From Diabrotica undecimpunctata (taxonomy: Eukaryota; Arthropoda; Insecta; Coleoptera; Chrysomelidae): 64,000 bases of DNA. The translations under genes were made by a program, and so were the position numbers. Position 1 is the stretch's first letter, and each line of letters starts with the position of its first letter. Location: contig NC_092808.1 of assembly GCF_040954645.1 (NCBI RefSeq), forward strand, positions 86,807,389 to 86,871,388, given 5' to 3'. The notes under the pieces are model-generated. The model was not told where the DNA came from. It saw only the letters and a list, made by a program, of their open reading frames with translations, and ran no database searches. Shown here in pieces: positions 1 to 10,435 of the stretch.

Positions 1-683
1 TTTTCACAGTGATTCTAGGCAACCTATTTGGGTGGAGTTTTGACTTGAATGAGTTCATGAAGTATTGGATTTTTGTAATATAATTATTTGACAACCTTTG
101 GTTGGCCAACCACCTAGAGTTGAGCCGAAATACATTGATTTTCTATGTTTCGTTTTAAATTCGTTCAATCTGTATAGCGCCGAATTTTCTTTTTGTTCTA
201 GCCAAAATTTACGTTTAAATAAATACAAACTTGTCAATAGTATCTTAACTAACTTGTCAATAGTTATTGAAGTATCAATAAATAAACTAAAAAACTTTGA
301 ACTCGTTTTATGAAAAATTTTTGTGATTATAGAGTTACGATGTTTTTATTTGCGAGTGTCGATACGATATGTTATATTCCGTAGGTCCTATCAATAAAAT
401 AAGAAAACTCGTTGAGTAGCGCTGGTTGACAAAGATGTTGTAATAGACATCTTCGCTTACTTGGTCCACTAGTAATAAAGTTATCAGAATTAAATGGGAA
501 ACCAGTTTTTATAAATGTTGTTTCCTTTATTTTCAAAATCATCCACTTTTACTTCTTGTCATCTTCATTTGATAGAATTTTGTTGAGCCGATCCTGTATC
601 GGCTAATTAGTTCGATTTATCGAAGTTGTCTGAGTAGCAGAAACATGATTATTGAATTATTGGTTATATTTAATTAATTTGTA
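1..683. other. AT-rich DNA, no gene recognised
   Basis: Both strands were read. Only short overlapping ORFs occur, with no recognisable motif, RNA gene or repeat boundary. The stretch ends at the TA that borders the inverted-repeat element starting at 684. Confidence 0.5.
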
Positions 684-1604
684 CAGTTTATCCCAAACCC
701 TTCTTTCAGTGCGTCACTAATTTTGACGTCATATAGGATTTTAAGAATGTCGAGAATTATTGCATGACATTTTAGTTAAATCTGACAGTTGAAGGATCGT
801 AATCGGCTAAATGTGAAAAGGTTATATTTATTTTGAAAATGTGGAGAAAAAACTTTAAGAATTCAATTTTTTTTTAATTTACATATTAGAGGTCCCGTCC
901 TGTATAAAAAATTTTATTGCGCATTATATTGGAACGGCAATTTGTCTTAATTCCTATTCTATACATTAAAAGGAAAGTGTTTAATTAGCTAAGATTTATT
1001 TATGAATTTATTATTATTTATTACAAACACTATGGCTAAAATGTATAGTATTTAAACTACTAATATGAATATTTTTTAGAATAATTTAAAACTTACTTCA
1101 CTAACGGCAGAAACTGGTAATAAAGTTGTCCTAGCCTCTTTTTCCAATTGAAAATAATTTAATAATTTTAGTATTAGTCTTTGTTCATTCTCGGTATATC
1201 TCGGTATATTTAAAATATTTTTATGACAATAAATACAAAATTAAATGTTCACTGTAAAATGTCTGAAAATCATCGCTGAAAATACTAAACTCGAATGACA
1301 ATTATCATTTTATCAGTTGACATTGTCAAAGTAGTGTCACTATCGAGCCCATCTGCGTCAAATTATATTTATGCGCATCATTGATTGGATATCTATTTAG
1401 CGTATTCTAAACTCCAACCAATTAGGTATATATCCGTAAGTAGAATTCGCTTTAATATGCAAATACCCGTGAACGATATATAATTTTCCAAGTTCTATGT
1501 ATAATAATCACAGACTCACGTTTTTTTCTGTCACTTCTAGCTTAATGCGTTAGAGAGAATTCGATGAACTGTGACGCACTGAAAGAAGGGTTTGGGATGA
1601 ACTA
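684..1604. mobile_element. Non-autonomous TIR element (MITE-like), about 920 bp
   Basis: The left end (about 684-716) and right end (about 1572-1604) are inverted copies of about 32 bp. The shared core includes GTGACGCACTGAAAGAAGGG followed by TTTGGGAT. A TA dinucleotide flanks each end (682-683 and 1605-1606), as expected for a Tc1/mariner-type target duplication, and the CAGT-like first bases also fit that group. The interior is AT-rich and has no transposase-like reading frame, so the copy is non-autonomous. The TIR is seen directly. The superfamily is inferred from TA flanks alone. Confidence 0.8.
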
Positions 1605-2394
1605 TATTAAATTGGTAATGTTCTCTTTGTTTATTTTTGTGCCGTGAACCTTTGTTTTTTAAATACACTGTGTATGCAACAATATTTTACTTGTTTCTAA
1701 ATTATAAACAGCTGAAAATTAGTTTTGCTAAAATCAGATTTCAATCGGGACCCTATCAACTAAGCCCAAGGTTCTTTTTTCTCTACGTACAGATATAATT
1801 TAGTACAATTAACACAACTCTTATACAGACTTTTAAAAATTTCACGCAAATTATCTTGTAAACTCATTTAAAACACCTAAATCTCTTCTGAGACGGAATC
1901 CAATAAAAGCTGCATATTGTTGAATATTCTGCAACAATATACATATTTACTCTATTCTGGTTATTGCTTATGTTTTGCAATATTTTTGAATATGACGGTA
2001 CATTTTCTATAATAAATCTACTGGTCCACAATAAAAATGAAAAAAATCTTTTAAATATACAATAAAATTAAATAATCTCTATGTAGGTACCAGATGTTGA
2101 TCTAGAAATACTAGGTATTTTCCTAGTGGTACAGTTATACGACTAGGTACCTGAGTCGTATAACTGTAATACTGGAAATATATGACAATAATTATGTTGA
2201 TAATTATGATATTTTAAAGAATAACATTTTCGTTATGAATACACGAATACCTGCAATACATAAAAATGCATAAAAATTAGAAACGGTAAACTCTTAAAAT
2301 AATAAATTGTTTAAGAGTCAATAACATAAAAATTTTCAATATAAAACGACTAATGTTTATTTAAATTATTTTTATTTATTTATATTTTTTTAGT
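1605..2394. other. Intergenic DNA, no gene recognised
   Basis: AT-rich sequence between the TIR element and a Tc1 remnant. The only notable structure is a perfect hairpin at 2131-2167, listed separately. Confidence 0.5.
2131..2167. repeat. Perfect 14-bp inverted repeat (hairpin)
   Basis: ACAGTTATACGACT is followed after nine bases by its exact reverse complement. No T-run follows and no gene is adjacent, so a terminator role is not supported. It may be a relic of a small palindromic element. Confidence 0.7.
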
Positions 2395-3290
2395 AGTCAG
2401 TGTAACTACCCATAGCCCTTATGCAAGCTGTAATTCACATGGGTATGCTCCTTAACAAATTGTCTATATTTTGTTGTGGTAGGTGTTCCATGTTTAAAGA
2501 GCAGCTTGTACTAGTTGTGCCGTGTTATATAGATTTTCTTGGTGAGCTCTAATTCTTCTTTTAAGCTTATTCCACAATTACTCTATAGGGTTAAGGTCGG
2601 TTGAGCAAGGAGACCAGTCCATAACAGTAACATTTTCAGCTTTAAGTCAGTCTGTAGTCACTCTGCGGTATGTAAAGACGCAATGTAATACATAAAAATT
2701 AAATTGTCTCCTATTGCACATCTCCAGAGCCTAACTACGGGTTCTAGGACCAAATTAATATACCAACAAACTGTTAAATTTAATTGGATGGAAATTAAAA
2801 GGTTTTTTTACTGATTATAATGCCTCCTCAGAAAATAACACTTTCTCTATTATATTAGTGAATAGACCTGGCAATTTCCGTTTTTGCTTGTCTTCTTCGC
2901 CCTCTAAGTATACGAATTCGTTGGTCATCCCATTTTTTTACAAATCCTGGTTTCGTATGAAAATAGCGCATTTTGCCAGTTTCCACTGTTCCAGTTTGGT
3001 ATTGAAGACACCAATTTGGGCAATCAATCTTAAGCTGCCTGGATAACTCAGCAACCCGTAACTGTCTACTGCTGTATCGTCTTTGGATACAAAGTTTTTT
3101 TCTTATAGTTTCAATTAAATATCTATAATTTGTAGCTTCCAAAAGTTACTTTGGGAGCTATGGGTGAGAAATTGTTGGGTCTCTTTTGGCTACTTTGAAA
3201 CTATTAGTCTATTCTTTGCTTTACTAGCGTTACCAGTTTCTGGTATCTACCAACCAACAATCTTTGCTCTTTGCACATGCGTTAACTCGA
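2395..3290 (-). pseudogene. Tc1-like transposase remnant
   Basis: Read on the minus strand, the order of a Tc1-family DDE transposase can be followed. An N-terminal start resembling ELTHVQRAKIVG lies near 3280. A middle part carries KVLFSEEA, the usual VLFSDES around the first catalytic Asp. The C-terminal WSPCSTDLNPIE near 2615 is the SPDLNPIE motif with the third acidic residue, followed by LWNKLKRRIRAHQENLYN. Several stops and frame changes interrupt it and the first Asp is replaced by Glu, so it is inactive. No terminal inverted repeats were found. The family is secure from the SxDLNPIE block, the borders are approximate. Confidence 0.8.
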
Positions 3291-4111
3291 CATAACCTTG
3301 ATTTTTCGCAACAAAAGTTTTTTCAAAAGAAATAAATATTGGTTTGAAATACATGGTGATTATATCTATATAAGTTTGGTTATGTGTACTTTCCCTAATG
3401 TATTTAATCGCTTATTTTATATACACAACATTTTACTGCCCAACGTAGAAAGTAACAACACTACTTTGGGCCTTACGTAGGTTGTCTTTCTAACTCTAGT
3501 CAACTTCTTCACTATTATGGTGTGTTATAAGTTTACGTTTTTTAACTTTAACTAATGAATAACATCAATAATCAAGAAGCTACCTTTGATAACAAGTGCA
3601 TCTTAAAAGTTATAATGTATTTAAATCAACCTGTAATTAAGAGATACTTTACCAATAGTAACCTCTCTTACCAAAAAAGTATTTTAGTTTTTGATTTTTT
3701 GGTTTTTTTTTGATAGATACTGTGTTGATTCACTTCAGTTTCTGCAATCGAGGGTGAGGCAGCTGGTAAGTTCCCAGTGTAGTGCATACAAGTAGTTACT
3801 CATTTGTATAAAGGATTTTGTAAGTTTCAGAAACTATTCTCTTGTGGCATATTTAATTTAAATATTCAATGGTTTTTGTTTGTTTTTTGGTATACCATGG
3901 CAGGTAACGAAGACGGTCCTGGATCCTCTTCGATTTATAATAATATTAGTGACAATCTGATTAATGCTAGTTGAATAAATACATTATTCTCTAATGAAAA
4001 TACATAGGATTTGTTTTAAAAAGTATTTTTAGAACTAATCCATGAAAACCTCGGTCGTATTTTCCCATTATAATTGGTTTATAATTTCATTTACATTAAA
4101 TATTTACATAT
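3291..4111. other. No complete gene recognised
   Basis: AT-rich sequence. A short plus-strand reading from 3898 starts MAGNEDGPGSSS and soon stops. It could be the N-terminal part of the LINE ORF1 remnant that begins downstream, but that is not demonstrated. Confidence 0.35.
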
Positions 4112-4860
4112 ATGAACGATATTATTAATATTCATTCCCTAGGTTTAAACAACGTAATGCTTATTTTCAGAATATTTAAAATCGCAAATTCCATAGTTAA
4201 TTATGAAATACTTGAAATAAATAAGTTGGTTATATCTCCAATAAAAAAGTTTACGAACAAAAAAGATTTGAGACGTGGTGTTCATACCTTTTTAACTAAA
4301 GACTACTTTAAACAAGCAATTAATTCCATAGTTTCAGTAGCAAAGTTACGAAAAATAAGTAAAAGAACAAACAAAAAACATTGAAACCAAACAAAAAAAA
4401 ATTTCTTAATAGACAGTTGGTAGTAATTAATATTACAGGCAATACAATTTCGTGTACTAGTAACAACAATATAGTTAATTTTTCTGTAAATCCATCCAAT
4501 TACACAATGTGTAAAATATTTACGTTACCGCCAGAATATCTCCCAAGGCAAATCCAAATCTCATTATGCTCAATGCGCAAACCATCATTGTTCCGCTGAA
4601 TGTAATTCCGTGTTGTAAATGGGTGTTCTCTGTAAATGCTCTGATCACCACAAGATTGTCCAATGTACAAAAACGAACATGAAATAAAATGTGTTATTAC
4701 TTACATAAATAAGAGTTTTATTGGTGCTGCACCATCGATTAGTCATCCAGCTTATTTCAAAATTAAGAGTGACAATAGGTGTGGCATAATAAATTCTGTT
4801 AAAAACTTTTCAGAATTAGCAATAGTAATACTTCTCCTTCTCCTTCCTTCTTGTATGTAG
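4112..4860 (+). pseudogene. LINE ORF1 (Gag-like) remnant, Jockey-type
   Basis: The first frame (to 4384) contains NNVMLIFRIFKIANSIVNYE and RRGVHTFLTKDYF, a pattern typical of Jockey-group ORF1 proteins (RGVD..FTEDEL). After frameshifts the text continues with a degenerate zinc-knuckle region (CANHHCSAEC, CKCSDHHKIVQC) and then IYKNEHEIKCVITYINKSF, which matches the usual CPIYKNEKEI..I..N.S.. block after the knuckles. Such proteins bind element RNA. At least two frameshifts and in-frame stops break it. No ORF2 follows; an RTE fragment on the other strand lies next. Family placement rests on motif order only. Confidence 0.6.
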
Positions 4861-4887
4861 GTTTTAAAGCCTGTTTCTGTTTCGATA

Positions 4888-5746
4888 GCCTCCTAAATTG
4901 TTTAAATTATCGCACCATATTTTTCTTCGTCTGCCAATACTTCTTCGTCCATTTGGTGACTTATCTCGTGCTATTGGTACCATCATATCCTCTGCCATTC
5001 TAATGTGTTTGTTACAATCTTTTGCCTGATATTCGTCGGAGTATTTTCATCTCAGTAGGTTCTTGTAGTAGTTTCGTTTTAGATGTGTCAGATCTTGTCT
5101 CCGCCGTGTATGTTAATATAGGTCTAATAGCTGCTTTATAGATTCTTGTTTTTGTGTCTTGTCTTAGGTGTTTGTTCTTGTGGGTTGTGTCATTAAGAGA
5201 TACCGCCACTTTACTTGCCTTTAAGCGCTGTTGTCGTACTTCTTCTTTAACATCTCCGTAACTAGTTATATCTATTCCCAGATATCTAAACCTTATTTGC
5301 TGCTTTATTATTTTCCCATCAATTTCGATTTTACATCGCAGTGGGTATTTAGATGTTGTCATACATTTGGTTGTTTCGGCTGATATTATCATATTGTATT
5401 TTTTGGCTATTGTATTAAAGATATGCGTTAATCTTTGGAGCTCGTCTTCTGTCTTTGTGATTAATGCGGCGTCGCCTGCGTAACATAATATTTGGATTGC
5501 TTTGTTCCCCATTCTGCAACCATGACCTTTACGTACTGCTTGTATTATTTCATCCATTATTATATTAAAGAAAAGTGGGCTTAACGAGTCACCCTGTCTC
5601 ACTCCGCTTTGTACTGGTATACACTGTGTTAGTTTTCCATTTACCTTTGCCTGTATTCTATTATGTAAGTAGATGTTTTCGGTGGTTTGTATAATATTGA
5701 TTGGTATGTTTTTTATATAGTAGGTGTAAGACGTCAATAGTAACAC
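4888..5746 (-). pseudogene. RTE-like non-LTR reverse transcriptase, 3' part
   Basis: A 244-residue open frame (5012-5746) covers the RT palm to the thumb and C-terminus: SGVRQGDSLSPLFFNIIMDE, then CYAGDAALI, then FRYLGIDITSYGDVKEEV and YKAAIRPILTYTAETRSD. After a stop, the C-terminal tail continues to about 4888 with RDKSPNGRRSIGRRRKIW. The catalytic YADD reads YAGD, so the second metal-binding Asp is lost and the RT is dead despite the long open frame. The endonuclease and RT fingers are missing (5' truncation). The same family (group A here) recurs near 59.5-60.8, 61.9-62.5 and 63.1-64.0 kb. Confidence 0.88.
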
Positions 5747-6239
5747 AAAACAATTTGTTACGCTCTTATAAAAAAACCAATCTCACCTAGTTTAACTGCA
5801 TTATAATCAACAACAAATAAAAGCGGAGAATTCAGGCTCCGTCTCAGTCCCAAAGTTCAAGTTATCCAGATTCTGAAAATCCCTAAAAAAGTACTAGTTT
5901 CTTTTCTTTCTTATATACTCTGACGTCAAAAAAATATTTTGCTATAAGATAAACTCATTTCACAGATATATACACTATTACTCCCGTTAGTCGGGCTATT
6001 CACCTCATAATTTTGTCGGACTGTCCGTTGTAACAACGAACAAACAATTAATAAAACGTTAAATCAAAAACTATACAAGAAAGCCCTGAAATTAGTATTT
6101 CTACTGCCAGAGAAAAACCTAGTACCTTCTGTTCGATTACATATTTATACCGGCAAAATATCAAACACATAAAAAGGAAAGGAAGCTTTTGAAACAAACA
6201 ACAACTTAGGCAAATATATTAAAAACACACAGAATTTTC
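5747..6239. other. Possible continuation of the next pseudogene, unreadable
   Basis: The minus strand downstream of the DNC..GQ-family remnant gives no convincing match. It may hold the eroded middle of that gene, but I cannot align it. Confidence 0.3.
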
Positions 6240-7003
6240 AAAAGTTGTACATGTAAGGCACTGGTCCTTCTTTGGAGTATGAAATGGCATGTTATATTTA
6301 TAATTGAAGATATACCTATACATAGACAACTTTCCATGATCCTTTCCGTTATCATTACACCACTGAACATAATCACGGTACAGATTAGTCAGTGTCTTGA
6401 CTTCATCGATATATTTTTTCTGAGTATTCGCTCTTGTGTAAGACTCTCTACTGCAGAGGTATTGACAACAGGTGTTCGTGTATAAAAATTTTTATTTCTT
6501 CGGGTACCTTATTTTTACCTGTTTTACCCCTCTTCTCACTTTCCAAAAATCCGTCTTGCTGTTTTAAAACTATGGTTCTAATGAATCTTTCACTGATTCC
6601 TAACGAGATAAAATATTTTTAACAAACTTGACGAGGTTTGTCTTGTGTTGTAAAGTAGTAAGCTTTATTTAGTCCTCGCGACCTCGTGTTACTAGATGCT
6701 GCTTTGATGTATTTCTTTTAAATAGGACGCATGCAGTTCATTACATAAGATCTTTGACTGTGTAAATCTGTCAATCCCCAAAACTTGTCAAATAACGAGT
6801 TTCTCTCTTCTTCACTAAATTTTGTGGTACACTTCTACCCTTGTATTACAGGGAGGAAGAACCTTTCTTGCAGTAATTAATTTACCCTTTGTCAGTGTTG
6901 TATATTCCTTACCAGTGTTTCTCAGTCTCTTGTAGGTATTCCTTTTCCAGCGTCCGGGATTTCGAGCTCTCTTTCTTGACTTAGTTTTAGGACTTACTTC
7001 CAT
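6240..7003 (-). pseudogene. Broken second copy of the DNC..GQ/GHT..E family (N-terminal half)
   Basis: The frame starting at ATG 7003 reads KRARNPGRWKRNTYKRLRN then GKEYTTL. After frameshifts it continues FSEEERNSLFDKFWGL then LHSQRSYVMNCM, then SEKRGKTGKNKVPEEIK, and finally LYRDYVQWCND and PFHTPKKDQC near 6245. Each block has a counterpart, in the same order, in the longer gene at 24109-26590 (KNLRNAGQEYVSTSKT, WQKLFDAYWAM then RQREYIARSIQNI, GEKRGRHENH, LYSDYKDNC and VPKKDQCEQC). The two copies are clearly diverged. The catalytic-looking C-terminal half is not visible here. Function is unknown; see the longer copy. Confidence 0.7.
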
Positions 7004-7382
7004 ATCATTTGTTCATTCCATACTAGCAGACTGTCTAATCGGAATTTCATCGTTATTGCTGTCGTCAATTATCCAATTAGTTGGTCCTTGTTCATTACCT
7101 TGCACGCATCGTAACCTGAAGAAATATTTAGTAAAATACCGTGAGAGTATAATGTAGGACGTAGGTAAGTAGAAAAGTTTTAGTGATCCAAACTGTTACT
7201 TGCAATAATGAATGTTTTAAAATCACTTTACTCACTTTATCCCTCTAGTCAAAAGCATCTTATCTCCTCTTGTACTCATTTTTGGCACCAATTAGCACAA
7301 AGTTAATGTTTCTAAACAATTGACATAAATAAATAAATACTTTAAGTCAACGGTAATAGTAATAATTGATTAGTTTATCACG

Positions 7383-7712
7383 CACAACTGACGTAAAGCG
7401 AGAATTTGTATTTCATAGTTTAAAAAATAATTCCCCAAGTTAGTACACTACTGACGTAAGTCAAAATTCGTCACTAGTATCTAAGTTTATGATACGTATT
7501 CTCGTCGATGTCTAGCGTAAACTGACTTGCGCCACTAATACACGCCGAGGCAGAGCTAAACTTCACAGAACATTACTGACATATAGCTCCATCTAGTGGT
7601 TTATAGTACAATTATCCTTCCGTCAATAATGCATAATATCAAGATGGATATTAGGAAAATATCTGATACGTAAAATCAGAATTGGCAATTTTTGAGTTAC
7701 GTCACTAATGTT
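7383..7712. repeat. Cluster of short TGACGTAA / TTACGTCACTAA-type repeats
   Basis: Directly upstream of the broken DNC..GQ copy, short related words recur in both orientations: ACTGACGTAA near 7388 and 7452, ATTCGTCACTAGTA near 7467, GCGCCACTAATA near 7531 and TTACGTCACTAATG near 7697. Such clusters are typical of transposase-binding subterminal repeats. The role is inferred. Confidence 0.5.
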
Positions 7713-8046
7713 CTCAGCAAGCTATATAAACTTAAATGTGGCGACTGTCCAAAAACTTACATCGGTCAAACTGGTAGAACTTTTAACAAACGTATAGCAG
7801 AACATAAAAATAGCAGAACACAAAAGAGCTTTCAATAATAGAAAAACAGATTATACATACGCACTTCACCTTTTAGATCATTATCATTATTTTAATGACG
7901 AATTTCAAAATCTCAAGCTTAAGAATAAAGGCCTTAAGCTATCTTTATTAGAATCTATGAAAATTAACAAGTTAAAAAACACAGACATAATTCTGAATGA
8001 CCAACTTGAGAAAAACAGTTCTCCCCTCTTCAATCTATTTCGTTAA
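7712..8046 (+). pseudogene. Penelope-like element, GIY-YIG endonuclease tail
   Basis: The plus-strand reading starts LYKLKCGDCPKTYIGQTGRT and continues FNKRIAEHKN. This is the GIY-YIG nuclease core (Y-x-L-x-C..C..TYIGQT, with the R..EH helix) of Penelope-like retroelements, preceded by a lost reverse transcriptase. After a short frame break the C-terminus continues HLLDHYHYFNDEFQNLKLKN and ends KNSSPLFNLFR with a stop near 8046. A duplicated GCAGAACA-type stretch near 7797-7820 has shifted the frame. It differs from the copy at 41.9 kb, so at least two Penelope lineages are present. Confidence 0.8.
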
Positions 8047-8559
8047 AAACTATGAAGTGTAAACACATACCAAAAATAGATCACTTGAGCAAGGCACTCT
8101 GCCAAAACAACTGTACTGATAAGATATTTTAATGAAGTTTGTGGAAGTTTTGAAAAAGCGTTTTATTGTTATATAATATATACGTAAAAAATTGTATAGT
8201 AGTCGTCCTTAGGGGTAATGGAAATCGAGGAATGGAAAATTAAAACATTTTAAACTTTAAATAGAGATTTTAAGTATTGTTTTGCATATTATAAAGATGG
8301 TCCCTAGGTGTTAAAAACATAAAACAAATGAAACATCATTTCACAAGCGATCAATGAATTGTAATGATTATAATTCATAAGTTGAACGACGTTTTTTGAC
8401 CAAATCTAAACAAACAAGCAGACCTACCCAACCTGAATTGGAAAGAGAAGTCGAGAATTTATTTGCTAATGAAAACATCGAGAATAAGTAAATAAGTAAT
8501 AAGTAAATAACACAATCTTACAATATTACAACTGTTTACCATTTTTGACCAGTGTATGG
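8047..8559. other. No gene recognised
   Basis: AT-rich sequence between a Penelope tail and an RTE fragment. No motif was found on either strand. Confidence 0.5.
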
Positions 8560-8935
8560 CTACTTTATGAAGTGGAAGCGTGGACCCTAAGTGAGGCTAT
8601 GCTTAAACGCTTAGAAATCTTTGATATATGGGTATACAAGCGACTACCAAAACTAACCTAGGTCGACAGAGTTAGATGAGAAGATCCTTAGACGGCTGAA
8701 CCAAGCACAACTTTTTAAAATAATAAAAAGACGCAAGCTGGAATACTTTGGTCGCATTATAAGACAACTTAGGAAATACAAACTTGTGCATTTGATTATT
8801 TAAAAAAAGATCCAAGGTACACATGGTCCTGGTGGAAGAAGGACATCATGGCTAAAAAATCTAAGAAAATGGTACGGAAAATCGACTATGTAATTATTTA
8901 GAGCTATCTAAATGAAGGTGCTGATATTTTTTACC
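8560..8935 (+). pseudogene. RTE-like C-terminal fragment (group B)
   Basis: The reading VEAWTLSEAMLKRLEIFDIW, then KRRKLEYFGRII and, with breaks, GPGGRRTSWLKNLRKWYGKS matches the C-terminal domain shared by the fragments at 28.5, 50.5, 51.8 and 53.1 kb. Stops and small indels are present. It is a 5'-truncated dead LINE copy. Confidence 0.8.
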
Positions 8936-9214
8936 GTGCTAATTTCTACACATACGATGACCTTTATATAGCAATTGAGGCCATCGGAAAGGGGGGAGAA
9001 TGTCTATGTTTAATCTAGAACTCGCTCGAGTTTCCCTTTCGCTTTATACGAGTCTTTTCCCATATCAGTTGGCCCACTTATATAATTTGCAGTTTATACA
9101 AATTATACTCTGCATGTTTTTATAGTTACCATATTAATTAATATGGCATTTTTATTAATAATTATTAAAAACGTTACCCTTATATTTTTTTATTTATTTA
9201 CTACAATAAAAAAA

Positions 9215-9742
9215 ACCTGGCTATGCATTCACTTACCATAAAAACGAAGCTTTCCATCCCGACTGTCTGAAGAGAAAAGTGAAATTTCCTACATCTGTCA
9301 TGATCTGGGACAGCATGTCGTCTAAAAGTTTGGGAAAGATTTTATCGATAGGATTATAAACACGGACAAATATTTGAATATTTTAGAAGTTTCTTTTACC
9401 GATTATAGAATACCGTTTAACATCAGCGGAAGATTTTGTCTTCCAACAGGACGGCTCAGGTTGTCATACCTCAAAAAAGAGTTTAAAATGGATTGAAGAC
9501 CATGACATAGCACCCCTGCAATGAGTTACTAACAGTCCCGACTTGTCCCCTATAGAGACTTTGTGGCGCGAAATGAAAAAAGCTTTGAGAAAACATCCTG
9601 TCAGGTACGACAACTTATTGAAGGAAAAATTGCAAGAAATATGGGATTCGTTTACAATAAAATTTTGTCAGAACTTCGTAAAAACTATGCCTTGAAGAAT
9701 TGTGGATGACATTAAAAATAAACGGGATGTAATTCAGTGGTA
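9215..9742 (+). pseudogene. Tc1/mariner transposase remnant
   Basis: Plus-strand blocks read GYAFTYHKNEAFHPDCLKRK and FPTSVMIWDSMSSKSLGKIL, then, after frame changes, FVFQQDGSGCHTSKKSLKW containing the second catalytic Asp (QQDG), and SPDLSPIETLWREMKKALRK carrying the third acidic residue. It ends near KNKRDVIQW and a stop at 9742. The first catalytic region and N-terminal HTH are absent, and at least one stop and two frameshifts occur. It resembles Tc1-type DD34E transposases. No TIRs were located. Confidence 0.85.
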
Positions 9743-10189
9743 AACTTTCACAGTTTTTTTGTTCATATTACATATTCTATGCGTTTCTATATATTTATAA
9801 TTTATTATTATTCTGTTTATTCAATAGTTTTAATTACGTTCTTAAATATTTTCAAATACAAGCAAGAGAACTATAAATAAACTATACTTAGAGCAAGTAA
9901 ACAGAATAAACCAATAACATATAAACAGAATATTATATATACCAATTAAAATATGCTTGAAAATGTTTTATTAAACATGAATAAATTAATGTGAAACAGC
10001 TCTACCGAATACAGTACTAACTTTGGATGTCTATATCACAAATCCTCCAAATGTCTCCAAAAGAAATAGTATACTAAAATACGATAGGGCAGGTAAGAGT
10101 AAAGTCACAAGGCAATAGAATACGATTGTTAGTAGATATAAATTTAAACAAGGCAAGCAATAATATAAAGAATCATCATCGTCTTCAAC
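9743..10189. other. No gene recognised
   Basis: AT-rich, low-complexity sequence between two element remnants. Confidence 0.5.
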
Positions 10190-10434
10190 CTGCATGCGTC
10201 CACTGATAGACTAATAGATAGGTCTCCCGCAGTTCTTTCCATCTGTCATGGATGCAACCCAACTGGGTTGCATCCAGTTACTGCTAATACGCTAATGGTT
10301 GTCAGTTCATCTGGTAAGGGTGTCCTCTGCTCCTTAGTGCTTCTTGTCTTGGTCTTCACTCGACAATATATTTTGTCCATCGGTTTTCTGATAATCTGAT
10401 AATCTGGCGACGTATCCTGTGCAATTCCATTTCA
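10190..10434 (-). pseudogene. RTE-like C-terminal fragment (group E)
   Basis: The minus strand reads WNCTGYVARLSD, then, with stops and indels, DTLTR*TDN and NWMQPSW. This is the tail found at the end of many insect RTE-like ORFs (WxGHVAR..RWT, W..R..GRPPTRWTDD, NWMQ). Nothing upstream of this tail is present. It abuts the long TIR at 10436, which suggests that one of the two truncated the other. Confidence 0.7.
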
Positions 10435-10435
10435 A

